The notes below the pieces were generated by a model. The model worked only from the letters and a program-made list of their open reading frames with translations. It was not told where the DNA came from and searched no databases. DNA of 64,000 bases from Litoreibacter roseus (GTDB lineage: Bacteria > Pseudomonadota > Alphaproteobacteria > Rhodobacterales > Rhodobacteraceae). Position numbers and translations under genes: made by a program. Positions 9,322 through 18,720 of this stretch are shown here, piece by piece. Positions within the stretch are counted from its first letter, which is position 1, and each line of letters starts with the position of its first letter. Where the stretch lies: positions 163,938-227,937 of the forward strand of contig NZ_BLJE01000005.1 in NCBI RefSeq assembly GCF_009811795.1, written 5' to 3'.

Positions 9322-10323
9322 ATGTCTACCAAAGTTGCAATCAATGGATTTGGCCGGATTGGCCGAAATATTCTGAGAGCGATCATTGAGACTGAGCGCA
9401 CCGATATTGAAGTCATCGCAATCAACGATCTTGGACCCGTCGAGACGAACGCACATCTCTTGCAATATGACAGCGTGCATGGACGCTTCCCGCAAGAGGT
9501 CACTGTCAGCGGCGACAGCATCGATGTTGGGCGCGGCCCCATCGCAGTCACCGCGATCCGCAATCCGGCCGATTTACCGTGGTCGGACGTGGACGTTGTT
9601 CTGGAATGCACCGGGATTTTCACATCCAAGGACGCCTGTCAGGCCCACCTGGAAAACGGATCTTCTCGCGTCTTGATCTCCGCCCCCGGCAAAGACGCGG
9701 ACAAAACCATTGTTTTCGGCGTGAACGACAAGACACTTACCAAAGACGATATCGTGGTGTCGAACGCATCCTGCACGACGAACTGCCTGACACCTGTGGC
9801 CAAAGTTCTGAACGATCAGCTCGGGATCACGAAAGGTTTCATGACCACAATTCACAGCTATACCGGCGACCAGCCAACTCTGGATACGATGCACAAGGAT
9901 CTCTATCGCGCCCGCGCAGCAGCGCTCAGCATGATCCCGACCTCAACCGGTGCAGCCAAGGCCGTGGGGCTTGTGATGCCCGAACTTGATGGCAAGCTGG
10001 ATGGTGTCGCCATCCGCGTGCCCACACCAAACGTCTCTTGCGTTGATCTGACCATCGAAGCAGGTCGAGATACGAGCGTTGAGGAAATCAACGAGATGAT
10101 GAAATCGGCAGCGGACGGCGCGTTGAAAGGTGTGCTGGGCTACACAGACAAGAAACTGGTTTCGACCGATTTCAATCACGACGCCCATTCGTCGATCTTC
10201 GCCTCAGATCAGACCAAGGTTCTGGGCGGCAATATGGTTCGCATTCTGTCCTGGTATGACAATGAATGGGGCTTTTCCAACCGGATGGCGGACACCGCTG
10301 TTGCCATGGGCAAGCTGATCTGA
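9322..10323 (+). CDS. gap: glyceraldehyde-3-phosphate dehydrogenase, NAD type
   Basis: Second GAPDH, 333 residues, aligning without gaps to the first copy. The catalytic Cys151 lies in SNASCTTNC. Asp36 in [10 protein letters not shown] is the ribose-binding Asp of NAD-specific enzymes, so this copy is the probable glycolytic enzyme. It is followed 47 nt later by pgk, giving a gap-pgk unit for successive steps. The LacI-type palindrome upstream suggests shared control with gap1. Confidence 0.95.
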   Translation: MSTKVAINGFGRIGRNILRAIIETERTDIEVIAINDLGPVETNAHLLQYDSVHGRFPQEVTVSGDSIDVGRGPIAVTAIRNPADLPWSDVDVVLECTGIFTSKDACQAHLENGSSRVLISAPGKDADKTIVFGVNDKTLTKDDIVVSNASCTTNCLTPVAKVLNDQLGITKGFMTTIHSYTGDQPTLDTMHKDLYRARAAALSMIPTSTGAAKAVGLVMPELDGKLDGVAIRVPTPNVSCVDLTIEAGRDTSVEEINEMMKSAADGALKGVLGYTDKKLVSTDFNHDAHSSIFASDQTKVLGGNMVRILSWYDNEWGFSNRMADTAVAMGKLI

Positions 10324-10370
10324 TCCTTAAGCAGCCATGACACGGTACGCCTGAAAAGACGGAGATCGCG

Positions 10371-11549
10371 ATGGCTTGGAAAACGCTGGATGACATGGAC
10401 CTTGCGGGCAAGCGGGTTCTGACACGGGTCGATATCAACGTCCCGATGGAAGATGGTGTTGTGACCGACACAACGCGCATTGATCGGATCGTGCCGACCG
10501 TGAAAGATATCCTGGCGGCAGGCGGTATTCCGGTTCTTCTGGCTCATTACGGACGACCCAAAGGTCAGGTGGTGCCCGAGATGTCCTTGGGTCCGTTGGT
10601 CCCGGCCCTTGAGACAGCGTTTGATCAAAGTGTGACCTTCATCGACGGCAATTACGGCGCAGCTGTCGGGGACCTCAAGGAAGGCGATATCGCGCTTCTG
10701 GAAAACCTGCGGTTCAATCCGGGCGAAGAAAAGAATGATGAAGGCTTCGCGGACCGCCTCGCCCGTCTTGGGGATATCTACGTCAATGACGCGTTCTCTG
10801 CCGCGCACCGGGCCCATTCGTCGACTGAGGCTTTGGCCCGCAAGCTGCCCGCTTGTGCGGGACGTTTGATGCAGGCAGAACTGAGTGCGCTCGAGGGGGC
10901 GTTGTCCTCACCAAAACGGCCTGTGGTCGCCGTCGTCGGCGGCGCCAAAGTGTCTACAAAATTGGATCTTCTGGAAAATCTTATTGAGAAAGTCGATCAT
11001 CTGGTGATCGGCGGCGGCATGGCTAATACCTTCCTGGCCGCTCAGGGCAAAGCCGTCGGCACGTCACTTGCCGAGCATGATATGGCCGACACTGCTCGGC
11101 GGATCATGGATAAAGCCGAAGGTATTTCTTGTGTGATCCATCTGCCAAGCGATGTGGTCGTGGCGACAGAGTTCAAGGCACACGCCGAGAACAAAATCGT
11201 GTCTGCGGACGCGTGTCCGGACGACATGATGATCCTCGACGCTGGACCGGAGACGATCAAAGCGATTGCTGGTGTTTTTGAGGCGAGCGAGACATTGATC
11301 TGGAATGGGCCCCTTGGCGCGTTCGAAATCAAGCCGTTTGACACAGCAACGAACGCCGCTGCGGCCCATGCTGCAATGCTGACGAAATCTGGTAAACTGA
11401 TCAGCGTTGCGGGTGGGGGCGATACGGTTGCGGCCCTGAATGGCGCAGATGCTGCGGAGGACTTCACCTACATCTCGACCGCCGGTGGGGCCTTCCTTGA
11501 GTGGATGGAAGGCAAAACACTGCCCGGTGTTGCAGCCTTGGACAGCTGA
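10371..11549 (+). CDS. pgk: phosphoglycerate kinase
   Basis: Transfers phosphate between 1,3-bisphosphoglycerate and ADP, forming ATP in glycolysis. The 392-residue product shows the N-terminal substrate motifs RVDINVPM and [23 protein letters not shown], and the C-terminal nucleotide site ([22 protein letters not shown]). It lies directly after gap2 with no terminator between and is likely co-transcribed. Confidence 0.96.
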   Translation: MAWKTLDDMDLAGKRVLTRVDINVPMEDGVVTDTTRIDRIVPTVKDILAAGGIPVLLAHYGRPKGQVVPEMSLGPLVPALETAFDQSVTFIDGNYGAAVGDLKEGDIALLENLRFNPGEEKNDEGFADRLARLGDIYVNDAFSAAHRAHSSTEALARKLPACAGRLMQAELSALEGALSSPKRPVVAVVGGAKVSTKLDLLENLIEKVDHLVIGGGMANTFLAAQGKAVGTSLAEHDMADTARRIMDKAEGISCVIHLPSDVVVATEFKAHAENKIVSADACPDDMMILDAGPETIKAIAGVFEASETLIWNGPLGAFEIKPFDTATNAAAAHAAMLTKSGKLISVAGGGDTVAALNGADAAEDFTYISTAGGAFLEWMEGKTLPGVAALDS

Positions 11550-11600
11550 CGGAACCGACGCCACACCATATCTGTTTGATGCCATATAAGGAGATTGCCC

Positions 11601-12380
11601 ATGACCCAGACCTTCACCCTGATCACCGGCGCGTCCGAGGGCATCGGTAAAGAACTTGCGAAATGCGCGGCCAAGGACGGTCGCAACGTTATTCTGTCGG
11701 CGAGATCCGAGGACAAGCTGAACGCGCTGGCGGACGAGTTGAAAGGCACTTACGAGATCGAGGCCGTGGTGATCCCTGCGGACCTTAGCAAACCGGAGGA
11801 AGCCGATGCGCTGTGGACAAAGGCAACGGACGGCCGGGTGATCGACCGTCTGGTCAACAACGCGGGTCTCGGCAGCAACGGTCCCTTCGCCGAAAATGAC
11901 TGGGATCGCGAACTGGCGATGATCAATGTCAACATGGTGTCGTTGACCCTTTTGATGAAACGCGCAGTCCAAGACATGGTCGAACGGGACGACGGCAAGA
12001 TCCTGAATGTCGCATCAACCGCCGCCTTCATCCCCGGTCCGAAGATGGCAATCTATCATGCAACAAAGGCATACGTGCTTTACCTCAGTGAAGCCGTGGC
12101 CGAAGAACTGGAAGATACCGACGTTTCTGTTACAGCGCTTTGCCCCGGCGCGACGCGGACGGATTTCTTTGACGGGGCGGATATGAAGAATGTCCGCCTG
12201 GTCAATATGAACATGATGGCGCCCGCCAAGGATGTGGCCGAAGCTGGGTGGGCCGCGATGCGCGCCCGACGTCGGATCGAGGTGCCCGGCGGCATGAACA
12301 AATTCTTCGCCTTCCTGCCACGGATCATGCCAAGATTTGGTGTGACAAAGCTGGTCAAGCAGTTCTACGCGCGGAATTAG
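11601..12380 (+). CDS. short-chain dehydrogenase/reductase (SDR)
   Basis: Classical SDR of 259 residues. The Rossmann motif TGASEGIGKE is at the N-terminus, followed by NNAG (LVNNAGLGSNGPF) and the active-site Ser and YxxxK (YHATK). The substrate is unknown; the sequence is closest in style to DltE/YdfG-like oxidoreductases. ATG at 11601 was chosen for its AAGGAG 8 nt upstream; a TTG at 11595 is too close. It sits 51 nt after pgk, between pgk and fba, but nothing shows a role in glycolysis. Confidence 0.85.
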   Translation: MTQTFTLITGASEGIGKELAKCAAKDGRNVILSARSEDKLNALADELKGTYEIEAVVIPADLSKPEEADALWTKATDGRVIDRLVNNAGLGSNGPFAENDWDRELAMINVNMVSLTLLMKRAVQDMVERDDGKILNVASTAAFIPGPKMAIYHATKAYVLYLSEAVAEELEDTDVSVTALCPGATRTDFFDGADMKNVRLVNMNMMAPAKDVAEAGWAAMRARRRIEVPGGMNKFFAFLPRIMPRFGVTKLVKQFYARN

Positions 12381-12416
12381 CAGGCCTTACTACGTGCAGT
12401 CCGCCCAATAACCGAC

Positions 12417-12430
12417 TGTTAGCGCAACCA
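12417..12430 (+). promoter_or_regulatory. degenerate LacI-type half-site before fba
   Basis: TGTTAGCGCAACCA keeps the left half of the palindrome seen before both gap genes, but the right half is degraded. It lies about 85 nt before the fba start. It may be a weaker site of the same regulator. Confidence 0.3.
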
Positions 12431-12513
12431 AAGTTGCATCGCCCAAACGGCTCGCCTAGACATTCGATGCGGGGGCGCTTCATCCTGTTCAATTCATTGC
12501 AGTAGAGCCAGAT

Positions 12514-13407
12514 ATGTCCAAACAAAACCAAGCAGACCAGATGCGTAAGGGTGCGGGCTTCATCGCCGCACTGGATCAGAGCGGGGGATCAACGCCGAAG
12601 GCGCTGCGGCTCTATGGGATCGAGGAAGATGCCTATGACGGCGACGCCCAGATGTATGACCTGATCCACGACATGCGGTCGCGCATTGCGAAGGCCGAGG
12701 CTTTTACAGGCGACAAGGTAATCGGCGCGATCCTGTTTGAAAAAACCATGGACCGGGAGATCGGCGGGAAACCCGCAGGTGAGTACCTTTGGACTGAAAA
12801 GCATGTCGTGCCGTTTTTGAAAGTCGATAAAGGCCTCGAAGAGGAATCCCGCGGCGTCCGCTTGATGAAACCTATCGACGGGTTGGATGCGACGCTGGAG
12901 CGCGCCGTAAAGGCGGGCATGTTCGGCACGAAAATGCGCTCTGTCATCGATGCGGCTTCCCGCAGTGGCATTGCAGCGAACGTTGCGCAGCAATTCGAAA
13001 TCGGGAAAACGATCTTATCCCACGGGCTGGTGCCAATCATTGAGCCGGAAGTGACGATCTCGATCTCCGACAAGGCCGAGGCTGAAGACCTGCTGCTGGA
13101 GGCAATCAAGGTGGAACTCGACGCCCTGCCCGATGATCAAGAGGTCATGCTGAAGCTCACGTTGCCCGAGACACCAAACCACTATAAACCGCTTGTCGAT
13201 CACCCCCGCGTCATGCGCGTGGTTGCGCTGTCGGGTGGCTATTCCAGAGACGAGGCGAATGCGCGGCTGGCCAAGAACGCTGGCGTGATCGCCAGTTTCT
13301 CTCGCGCGCTGACAGAAGGCCTGTCTGCGCAACAAGGCGACGAGGCCTTCGAAAAGACCATCGGAAGCACCATTGACAGCATCTACAAAGCCTCGGTTGC
13401 GGGATAA
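12514..13407 (+). CDS. fba: class I fructose-bisphosphate aldolase
   Basis: Cleaves fructose-1,6-bisphosphate to two triose phosphates through a Schiff-base lysine. The sequence begins like bacterial class I aldolases (GAGFIAALDQSGGSTPKAL) and contains GLVPIIEPEV. The segment EVMLKLTLPE matches the active-site strand, and Lys214 is the probable Schiff-base residue. The length of 297 is normal for this short bacterial class I form. No class II metal motifs are present. A terminator follows 38 nt after the stop. Confidence 0.93.
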   Translation: MSKQNQADQMRKGAGFIAALDQSGGSTPKALRLYGIEEDAYDGDAQMYDLIHDMRSRIAKAEAFTGDKVIGAILFEKTMDREIGGKPAGEYLWTEKHVVPFLKVDKGLEEESRGVRLMKPIDGLDATLERAVKAGMFGTKMRSVIDAASRSGIAANVAQQFEIGKTILSHGLVPIIEPEVTISISDKAEAEDLLLEAIKVELDALPDDQEVMLKLTLPETPNHYKPLVDHPRVMRVVALSGGYSRDEANARLAKNAGVIASFSRALTEGLSAQQGDEAFEKTIGSTIDSIYKASVAG

Positions 13408-13444
13408 TCGGACGATGCCCCGAAAGTCTTAACACAATCGGCGA

Positions 13445-13479
13445 AAAACGGCAGCTTTGTTCAGAAAACCTGCCGTTTT
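13445..13479 (+). terminator. rho-independent terminator after fba
   Basis: AAAACGGCAG (13445-13454) pairs with CTGCCGTTTT (13470-13479) across a 15-nt loop, with the T-run forming the end of the stem. Confidence 0.75.
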
Positions 13480-13566
13480 AACTAAAAAACGATTCACATC
13501 GCGAATCACTTGTGACAGTGTCTTTTTCAAGCCGCCCGGGATGAGGCGGCAGTGAGGCACCTGCAG

Positions 13567-13869
13567 ATGACACGCACGGCGAATGCACCCGGACTGACGA
13601 CGCTTTTGATATGCTCCCTTCTTTTTGTGTTGGGCGCATATTTCACGTTTGCGGCGGTGCAAGGCGATTTCGGAATTTTCCGGCGTGTTCAGGTGGAAGC
13701 TGAAATCGACACCCTTCGCGCTGAGCGAGACGCTTTGGCCATTGAGTTGAAGGTCATGCGCAACAAGACACGTCGGTTGTCGGATGACTATCTTGACCTC
13801 GACTTGCTTGAAACGCAGGCGCGGTCTGTCTTGGGCCTGATCCGCGCGGACGAAATTCTCATTCACTGA
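13567..13869 (+). CDS. FtsB/DivIC-type septum formation initiator
   Basis: A 100-residue protein with one N-terminal membrane helix (LICSLLFVLGAYFTFAAVQGDFG) followed by a coiled coil (RVQVEAEIDTLRAERDALAIEL) and a short C-terminal region. This is the architecture of FtsB/DivIC divisome proteins, which join FtsL and FtsQ at the septum. Location just before the pdh genes is usual in alphaproteobacteria. ATG at 13567 was preferred to a GTG at 13552; neither has a strong ribosome site. Confidence 0.8.
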   Translation: MTRTANAPGLTTLLICSLLFVLGAYFTFAAVQGDFGIFRRVQVEAEIDTLRAERDALAIELKVMRNKTRRLSDDYLDLDLLETQARSVLGLIRADEILIH

Positions 13870-13951
13870 GAAACCAATTCTCATCTTCTGCGTTGTCGCC
13901 CCCAAGGGGCATTCAAAATTTACGTGAAATCCGCGAAATGCTCTGCTAGAG

Positions 13952-13973
13952 AATAGTTTAACGTTAAACTATT
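13952..13973 (+). promoter_or_regulatory. perfect 22-bp palindrome before pdhA
   Basis: AATAGTTTAAC at 13952-13962 is followed at once by its exact reverse complement (13963-13973), with a CG centre. It lies 27 nt before pdhA. The geometry suits a dimeric repressor. The GTTTAACGTTAAAC core resembles LacI-family sites, though the PdhR-type GntR motif is not evident. The true regulator is unknown. Confidence 0.7.
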
Positions 13974-13999
13974 TCTTCAAACGGGGGGAGTGTCGCCAA

Positions 14000-15010
14000 A
14001 TGGCAGCCAGAAAAACCACGAAGAAGCCGAACGTCTCGAAAGAGGAATTGCTCCAATATTACCGTGACATGCTGTTGATCCGCCGGTTCGAGGAAAAGGC
14101 CGGACAGCTTTACGGCATGGGTCTGATTGGCGGCTTCTGTCACCTCTACATTGGGCAAGAGGCCGTTGTTGTGGGTCTGGAAGCCGCCGCTGAAGAAGGC
14201 GACAAACGCATAACGTCGTACCGTGATCACGGGCACATGCTGGCATGTGGAATGGACCCCAAGGGTGTCATGGCAGAGCTGACCGGCCGCGAAGGTGGAT
14301 ACTCTAAAGGCAAAGGCGGCTCCATGCACATGTTCTCGAAAGAGAAACACTTCTATGGTGGGCATGGAATTGTGGCCGCTCAAGTACCTCTGGGTGCCGG
14401 ACTGGCATTCGCTGATAAATACAAAGAAAACGGCCGCGTGACCTTCACTTATTTCGGCGACGGGGCCGCGAACCAAGGTCAGGTTTACGAAACCTACAAC
14501 ATGGCAGAACTCTGGGACCTGCCCGTAGTGTTCGTCATCGAAAACAACCAGTATGCCATGGGGACCAGCGTACAGCGGTCAACGAAATCGCCATCCTTGT
14601 GGGAGCGCGGTGCGGCCTACGGGATTGAAGGGGAAGAAGTCGACGGCATGGATGTGCTGGCAGTGAAAGCCGCAGGCGAAAAAGCCGTCGCGTACTGCCG
14701 GGCGGGGAAAGGTCCCTACATCCTTGAAATCAAGACATATCGGTATCGCGGGCACTCCATGTCCGATCCGGCGAAGTACCGAACCCGGGAAGAAGTCCAG
14801 AAAATGCGGGAAGAGCGTGACGCGATTGAGCACGTGCGCGAAATGCTCCTAACGGGCAAGCACGCCACGGAAGACGACCTGAAAGAGATCGACAAAGAGA
14901 TCAAGGGCATCGTGAACGACGCCGCAGAATTCTCAAAGGAAAGTCCGGAGCCGTCACTCGACGAACTTTACACCGATATCTACGCAGACGTCGTCCCGCA
15001 GGAGGCTTAA
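14000..15010 (+). CDS. pdhA: pyruvate dehydrogenase E1 component, alpha subunit
   Basis: Alpha subunit of the heterotetrameric ThDP-dependent E1, decarboxylating pyruvate and acetylating the lipoyl arm. The 336-residue sequence shows the ThDP motif (GDGAANQGQVYETYN..ENNQYAMGTS) and the YRGHSMSDP regulatory loop. The N-terminus has a short Lys-rich tail. A GGGGGGAG ribosome site precedes the ATG. It is first in pdhA-pdhB-pdhC, spaced 3 nt from pdhB. Confidence 0.96.
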   Translation: MAARKTTKKPNVSKEELLQYYRDMLLIRRFEEKAGQLYGMGLIGGFCHLYIGQEAVVVGLEAAAEEGDKRITSYRDHGHMLACGMDPKGVMAELTGREGGYSKGKGGSMHMFSKEKHFYGGHGIVAAQVPLGAGLAFADKYKENGRVTFTYFGDGAANQGQVYETYNMAELWDLPVVFVIENNQYAMGTSVQRSTKSPSLWERGAAYGIEGEEVDGMDVLAVKAAGEKAVAYCRAGKGPYILEIKTYRYRGHSMSDPAKYRTREEVQKMREERDAIEHVREMLLTGKHATEDDLKEIDKEIKGIVNDAAEFSKESPEPSLDELYTDIYADVVPQEA

Positions 15011-15013
15011 GAC

Positions 15014-16393
15014 ATGGCAACAGAAATTCTCATGCCCGCCCTCTCGCCTACGATGGAAGAAGGCACGCTCGCAAAATGGTTGGTGAAGGAGGGGGATGAC
15101 GTCTCTTCTGGTGACATCATCGCCGAGATTGAAACCGACAAAGCCACGATGGAGTTTGAAGCCGTCGATGAAGGCAAGATCGGGAAAATACTGGTCGATG
15201 AAGGTTCGGAAGGGGTCAAGGTGAACACTCCGATTGCCGTTCTGGTCGAAGACGGCGAAAGCGTCGGTGACATCGACAGCGCATCAGCAGCTGCCCCGGC
15301 GGACAAAGAACAAAGCTCTGAGACTGCACCGGCTGACGGGAAAGAGCATCCGACCCCCGCCGCACCAAAATCCCAGAGGGCAATTGAGCCTGAGGTTCCT
15401 GAAGGAACCGAGATGAAATCGACCACCGTCCGGGAAGCATTGCGCGACGCGATGGCCGAAGAAATGCGGCGCAGCGAAGACGTTTTTCTGATGGGGGAAG
15501 AGGTCGCCGAATATCAGGGCGCCTACAAAATCAGCCAAGGTCTGCTGGACGAATTCGGCGCAAAGCGTGTTATCGATACGCCGATCACTGAACACGGTTT
15601 CGCAGGCATTGGCGTCGGCGCTGCGTTTGGCGGCTTGCGCCCTATCGTGGAATTCATGACGTTTAACTTCGCCATGCAAGCCATTGATCAAATTATTAAC
15701 TCTGCCGCCAAGACACTGTATATGTCCGGCGGGCAAATGGGGTGCCCGATCGTCTTTCGCGGTCCGAATGGTGCCGCCGCCCGTGTGGGCGCTCAACATA
15801 GTCAAGACTACGCGGCCTGGTATTCAAGCGTACCGGGCCTGAAAGTTGCGCAGCCCTATTCGGCCGCCGACGCGAAGGGACTATTGAAATCTGCAATCCG
15901 AGATCCGAACCCTGTCATCTTTCTTGAAAACGAAATTCTCTATGGGCAGTCTTTCGATGTTCCCGTTATGGACGATTTCACCGTTCCGTTTGGGAAGGCA
16001 AAGATCTGGCGCGAAGGTTCTGACGTGACCATCGTGAGTTTCGGAATAGGTATGACCTACGCCCTTGAAGCCGCCGACAAGTTGGCTGGAGAGGGGATCG
16101 AAGCAGAGGTAATTGACCTACGGACCCTTCGTCCGCTCGATACTGAAACACTGATCGAGAGTGTCAAAAAAACGAACCGCTGCGTTACCGTGGAAGAGGG
16201 TTTCCCGGTCTGCTCGATGGGCAGTTACCTGAGCTCAGTCATTATGCAGGAAGCGTTCGACTATCTGGATGCTCCGGTAATCAACTGCACGGGCAAGGAT
16301 GTTCCAATGCCCTACGCGGCGAACCTTGAAAAGCTGGCGCTGACCACGACCAAAGAGGTCATGGACGCTGTCAAGCAAGTGACTTACCGGTAA
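15014..16393 (+). CDS. pdhB: pyruvate dehydrogenase E1 beta with lipoyl domain
   Basis: Residues 1-80 form a lipoyl domain, with the lipoylated Lys in [10 protein letters not shown]. An Ala/Pro/Glu-rich linker (about 85-135) follows, then the E1-beta catalytic domain ([25 protein letters not shown]). E1-beta carrying its own lipoyl domain is characteristic of many alphaproteobacteria. The lipoyl domain is very similar to that of the next gene, pointing to duplication of that domain between neighbours. Total length 459. Confidence 0.95.
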   Translation: MATEILMPALSPTMEEGTLAKWLVKEGDDVSSGDIIAEIETDKATMEFEAVDEGKIGKILVDEGSEGVKVNTPIAVLVEDGESVGDIDSASAAAPADKEQSSETAPADGKEHPTPAAPKSQRAIEPEVPEGTEMKSTTVREALRDAMAEEMRRSEDVFLMGEEVAEYQGAYKISQGLLDEFGAKRVIDTPITEHGFAGIGVGAAFGGLRPIVEFMTFNFAMQAIDQIINSAAKTLYMSGGQMGCPIVFRGPNGAAARVGAQHSQDYAAWYSSVPGLKVAQPYSAADAKGLLKSAIRDPNPVIFLENEILYGQSFDVPVMDDFTVPFGKAKIWREGSDVTIVSFGIGMTYALEAADKLAGEGIEAEVIDLRTLRPLDTETLIESVKKTNRCVTVEEGFPVCSMGSYLSSVIMQEAFDYLDAPVINCTGKDVPMPYAANLEKLALTTTKEVMDAVKQVTYR

Positions 16394-16405
16394 GGAGATC
16401 GGGAT

Positions 16406-17725
16406 ATGCCCACAGAAGTTCTGATGCCCGCCCTGTCTCCCACAATGGAGGAAGGAACCCTCGCGAAATGGTTGGTCAAGGAAGGTGATACCGTCAATTC
16501 CGGTGATCTGCTCGCCGAAATTGAAACAGACAAAGCAACCATGGAATTCGAAGCCGTGGACGAAGGGACGGTCGGCAAAATCCTCGTGTCCGAGGGCAGC
16601 GAGGGTGTAAAGGTCAATACGCCTATCGCGGTTCTCCTGGAAGACGGAGAAAGCGCGGATGATATCGGGGAAGCCTCGACGGCATCGGAACCCGCATCAT
16701 CAAATGCAGCGCCGGCGGACGCGTCAGAAAAGACAGAACCTGCGACCGGATACGGACGTGGTGAGGACAGTCCATCGAACGAAGCAACACAAGGAGACAA
16801 AGGTGACCGCATCTTCGCGTCGCCTCTCGCCAGACGTATTGCAAAGGACAAAGGACTCGATCTGTCTGCAATAAAGGGCAGTGGACCCAAGGGCCGTATC
16901 ATCAAGTCAGATGTGGAGAATGCAAAGCCTCAGGAAAAAACGGAAAGCCCTACCCCATCTGGCGAAACCGCAAAACCCGCATCCGCATCGACGGGTCCTT
17001 CGACAGAGGCGGTTCTGAAAACATACGAGAATCGTGAGACGGAAGAAGTTGCGCTGGACGGCATGCGGAAAACCATTGCTGCTCGCCTATCGGAGGCAAA
17101 ACAGACCGTTCCGCACTTTTACTTGCGCCGAGACATTCATCTCGATGCGCTCTTGAAGTTCCGCAGCCAGTTGAACAAGACGCTGGAACCTCGCGAGATC
17201 AAGCTGAGCGTCAATGACTTCATCATCAAAGCCTGTGCCCTGGCCTTACAGCAAGTTCCCGACGCGAACGCGGTCTGGGCCGGCGATCGGATGTTGAAGT
17301 TAAAACCATCTGACGTTGCTGTCGCTGTGGCGATCGAAGGCGGTCTGTTTACCCCGGTTTTAAAAGACGCTGAAATGAAGTCATTGTCCGCTCTCTCAAC
17401 CGAAATGAAAGATCTGGCCGCACGTGCGCGCGAACGTAAACTGGCACCCCATGAATACCAGGGAGGCAGCTTCGCAATCTCGAACCTCGGAATGTTCGGG
17501 ATTGATAATTTTGATGCGATTATTAATCCGCCCCATGCCGCCATCCTTGCGGTCGGCGCAGGAACGAAGAAACCTGTAGTGGGTGAAGATGGAGAATTGG
17601 CGGTTGCAACTGTCATGTCCACAACACTCAGCGTGGATCATCGCGTAATTGATGGGGCGCTCGGGGCAAATCTTTTGCAGGCCATCAAGGATAACTTGGA
17701 AAATCCGATGGGCATGCTCGCTTAA
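16406..17725 (+). CDS. pdhC: pyruvate dehydrogenase E2, dihydrolipoamide acetyltransferase
   Basis: Core of the complex, transferring acetyl from lipoate to CoA. One lipoyl domain (residues ~1-80, Lys in [10 protein letters not shown]), a linker, a peripheral-subunit binding domain (~130-165, FASPLARRIAKDKGLDL), a second linker, and the catalytic domain ending in DHRVIDGALGA. Length 439. No lipoamide dehydrogenase (E3) gene follows: a terminator and then cysE come next, so E3 must be encoded elsewhere. Confidence 0.96.
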   Translation: MPTEVLMPALSPTMEEGTLAKWLVKEGDTVNSGDLLAEIETDKATMEFEAVDEGTVGKILVSEGSEGVKVNTPIAVLLEDGESADDIGEASTASEPASSNAAPADASEKTEPATGYGRGEDSPSNEATQGDKGDRIFASPLARRIAKDKGLDLSAIKGSGPKGRIIKSDVENAKPQEKTESPTPSGETAKPASASTGPSTEAVLKTYENRETEEVALDGMRKTIAARLSEAKQTVPHFYLRRDIHLDALLKFRSQLNKTLEPREIKLSVNDFIIKACALALQQVPDANAVWAGDRMLKLKPSDVAVAVAIEGGLFTPVLKDAEMKSLSALSTEMKDLAARARERKLAPHEYQGGSFAISNLGMFGIDNFDAIINPPHAAILAVGAGTKKPVVGEDGELAVATVMSTTLSVDHRVIDGALGANLLQAIKDNLENPMGMLA

Positions 17726-17730
17726 AAAGT

Positions 17731-17758
17731 CTCAAGGCCCAAGCGGCCTTGAGTTCTT
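17731..17758. terminator. terminator between pdhC and cysE
   Basis: CTCAAGGCC (17731-17739) pairs with GGCCTTGAG (17745-17753) across 5 nt. A TTCTT tract follows on the plus strand and A-rich sequence precedes, so it may serve the convergent cysE too. Confidence 0.7.
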
Positions 17759-17764
17759 ACTTAG

Positions 17765-18574
17765 CTAAAGCTCTCCGCGCAAAAGCTGATCCATCATTAT
17801 TGACGGCTGGGAACAACCAGCCTCTCCAACGATTCTAGCGGGAACGCCCGCGACCGTTTTCATTGGCGGCACCGGCTCAAGCACGACCGACCCTGCTGCG
17901 ATGCGGGAACAGTGACCGATGCGAATATTTCCCAGCACTTTTGCTCCGGCACCGATCAGCACACCATTGTCGATTTTCGGATGACGATCGTCATCTTCTT
18001 TGCCGGTCCCGCCAAGCGTTACCGAATGCAGCATGGAAACGTTGTCACCAACGACAGCAGTCTCACCGATCACGATAGAATGCGCATGATCGATCATGAT
18101 TCCGCGACCGACAACAGCCGCCGGATGGATGTCCACCCCAAACGCCTCGCTCACCCGCATTTGAATGAAGTAAGAGAGGTCCTTGCGGCCCTGCTCCCAA
18201 AGCCAATGGCCAACGCGATAAGCTTGGATCGCTTGGAAACCCTTGAAATAGAGAAGCGGTTGGATGAAGCGATGGCACGCGGCATCGCGCTCAAAGACAG
18301 CAACAATATCCGCACGAGCGGCCGCTCCAAGCTCCGGTTCTTTCGCATAGGCATCATCCGCGATCTCACGGATAATCTGCTCTGACATTTCACCTGATGC
18401 GAGCTTCTGCGACATACGATAGGCCAAGGCCCGCTCTAAATTCTTGTGGTGTAGAACGGAGCTGTGGATCAAACCGCCAAGAAGAGGTTCTTCTTCAATG
18501 GCTGTCTTAGCCTCACTTATGATGCGTTGCCAGACTGGATCAAACTCTGCCAAATGAGTTTTCGTTTGCGCCAT
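17765..18574 (-). CDS. cysE: serine O-acetyltransferase
   Basis: Makes O-acetylserine from serine and acetyl-CoA, the entry to cysteine synthesis. It has the N-terminal helical SAT domain, and left-handed beta-helix hexapeptide repeats from about residue 150. The catalytic His/Asp region is IMIDHAHSIVIGETAVVGDN, and the LHSVTLGGTG loop follows. The 269-residue length is normal. It flanks the distal end of the GTA cluster, as in other Rhodobacterales. A small palindrome, CGTCTTTAGACG (18603-18614), lies in its upstream region. The C-terminus lacks the classic Ile end; the last residues are LRGEL. Confidence 0.94.
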   Translation of the reverse strand: MAQTKTHLAEFDPVWQRIISEAKTAIEEEPLLGGLIHSSVLHHKNLERALAYRMSQKLASGEMSEQIIREIADDAYAKEPELGAAARADIVAVFERDAACHRFIQPLLYFKGFQAIQAYRVGHWLWEQGRKDLSYFIQMRVSEAFGVDIHPAAVVGRGIMIDHAHSIVIGETAVVGDNVSMLHSVTLGGTGKEDDDRHPKIDNGVLIGAGAKVLGNIRIGHCSRIAAGSVVLEPVPPMKTVAGVPARIVGEAGCSQPSIMMDQLLRGEL

Positions 18575-18720
18575 GAAAGTATCCTTTCTGCCGACAGTGT
18601 AACGTCTTTAGACGATACATAATCGCCAAATCAGAAACTGAAAGCATTAAAATACTTGCCCCGGACAATCGCGAAGACGTGAACGGCGCCCAAAACTTCA
18701 TCCGAGAGTCCCAAAGGCGG

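Noticed and set aside
11064..11972. Minus-strand open frame of ~300 codons opposite pgk and the SDR gene
   Set aside because: It spans two real genes and their spacer, has no start site or motif, and is a shadow of the plus-strand frames.
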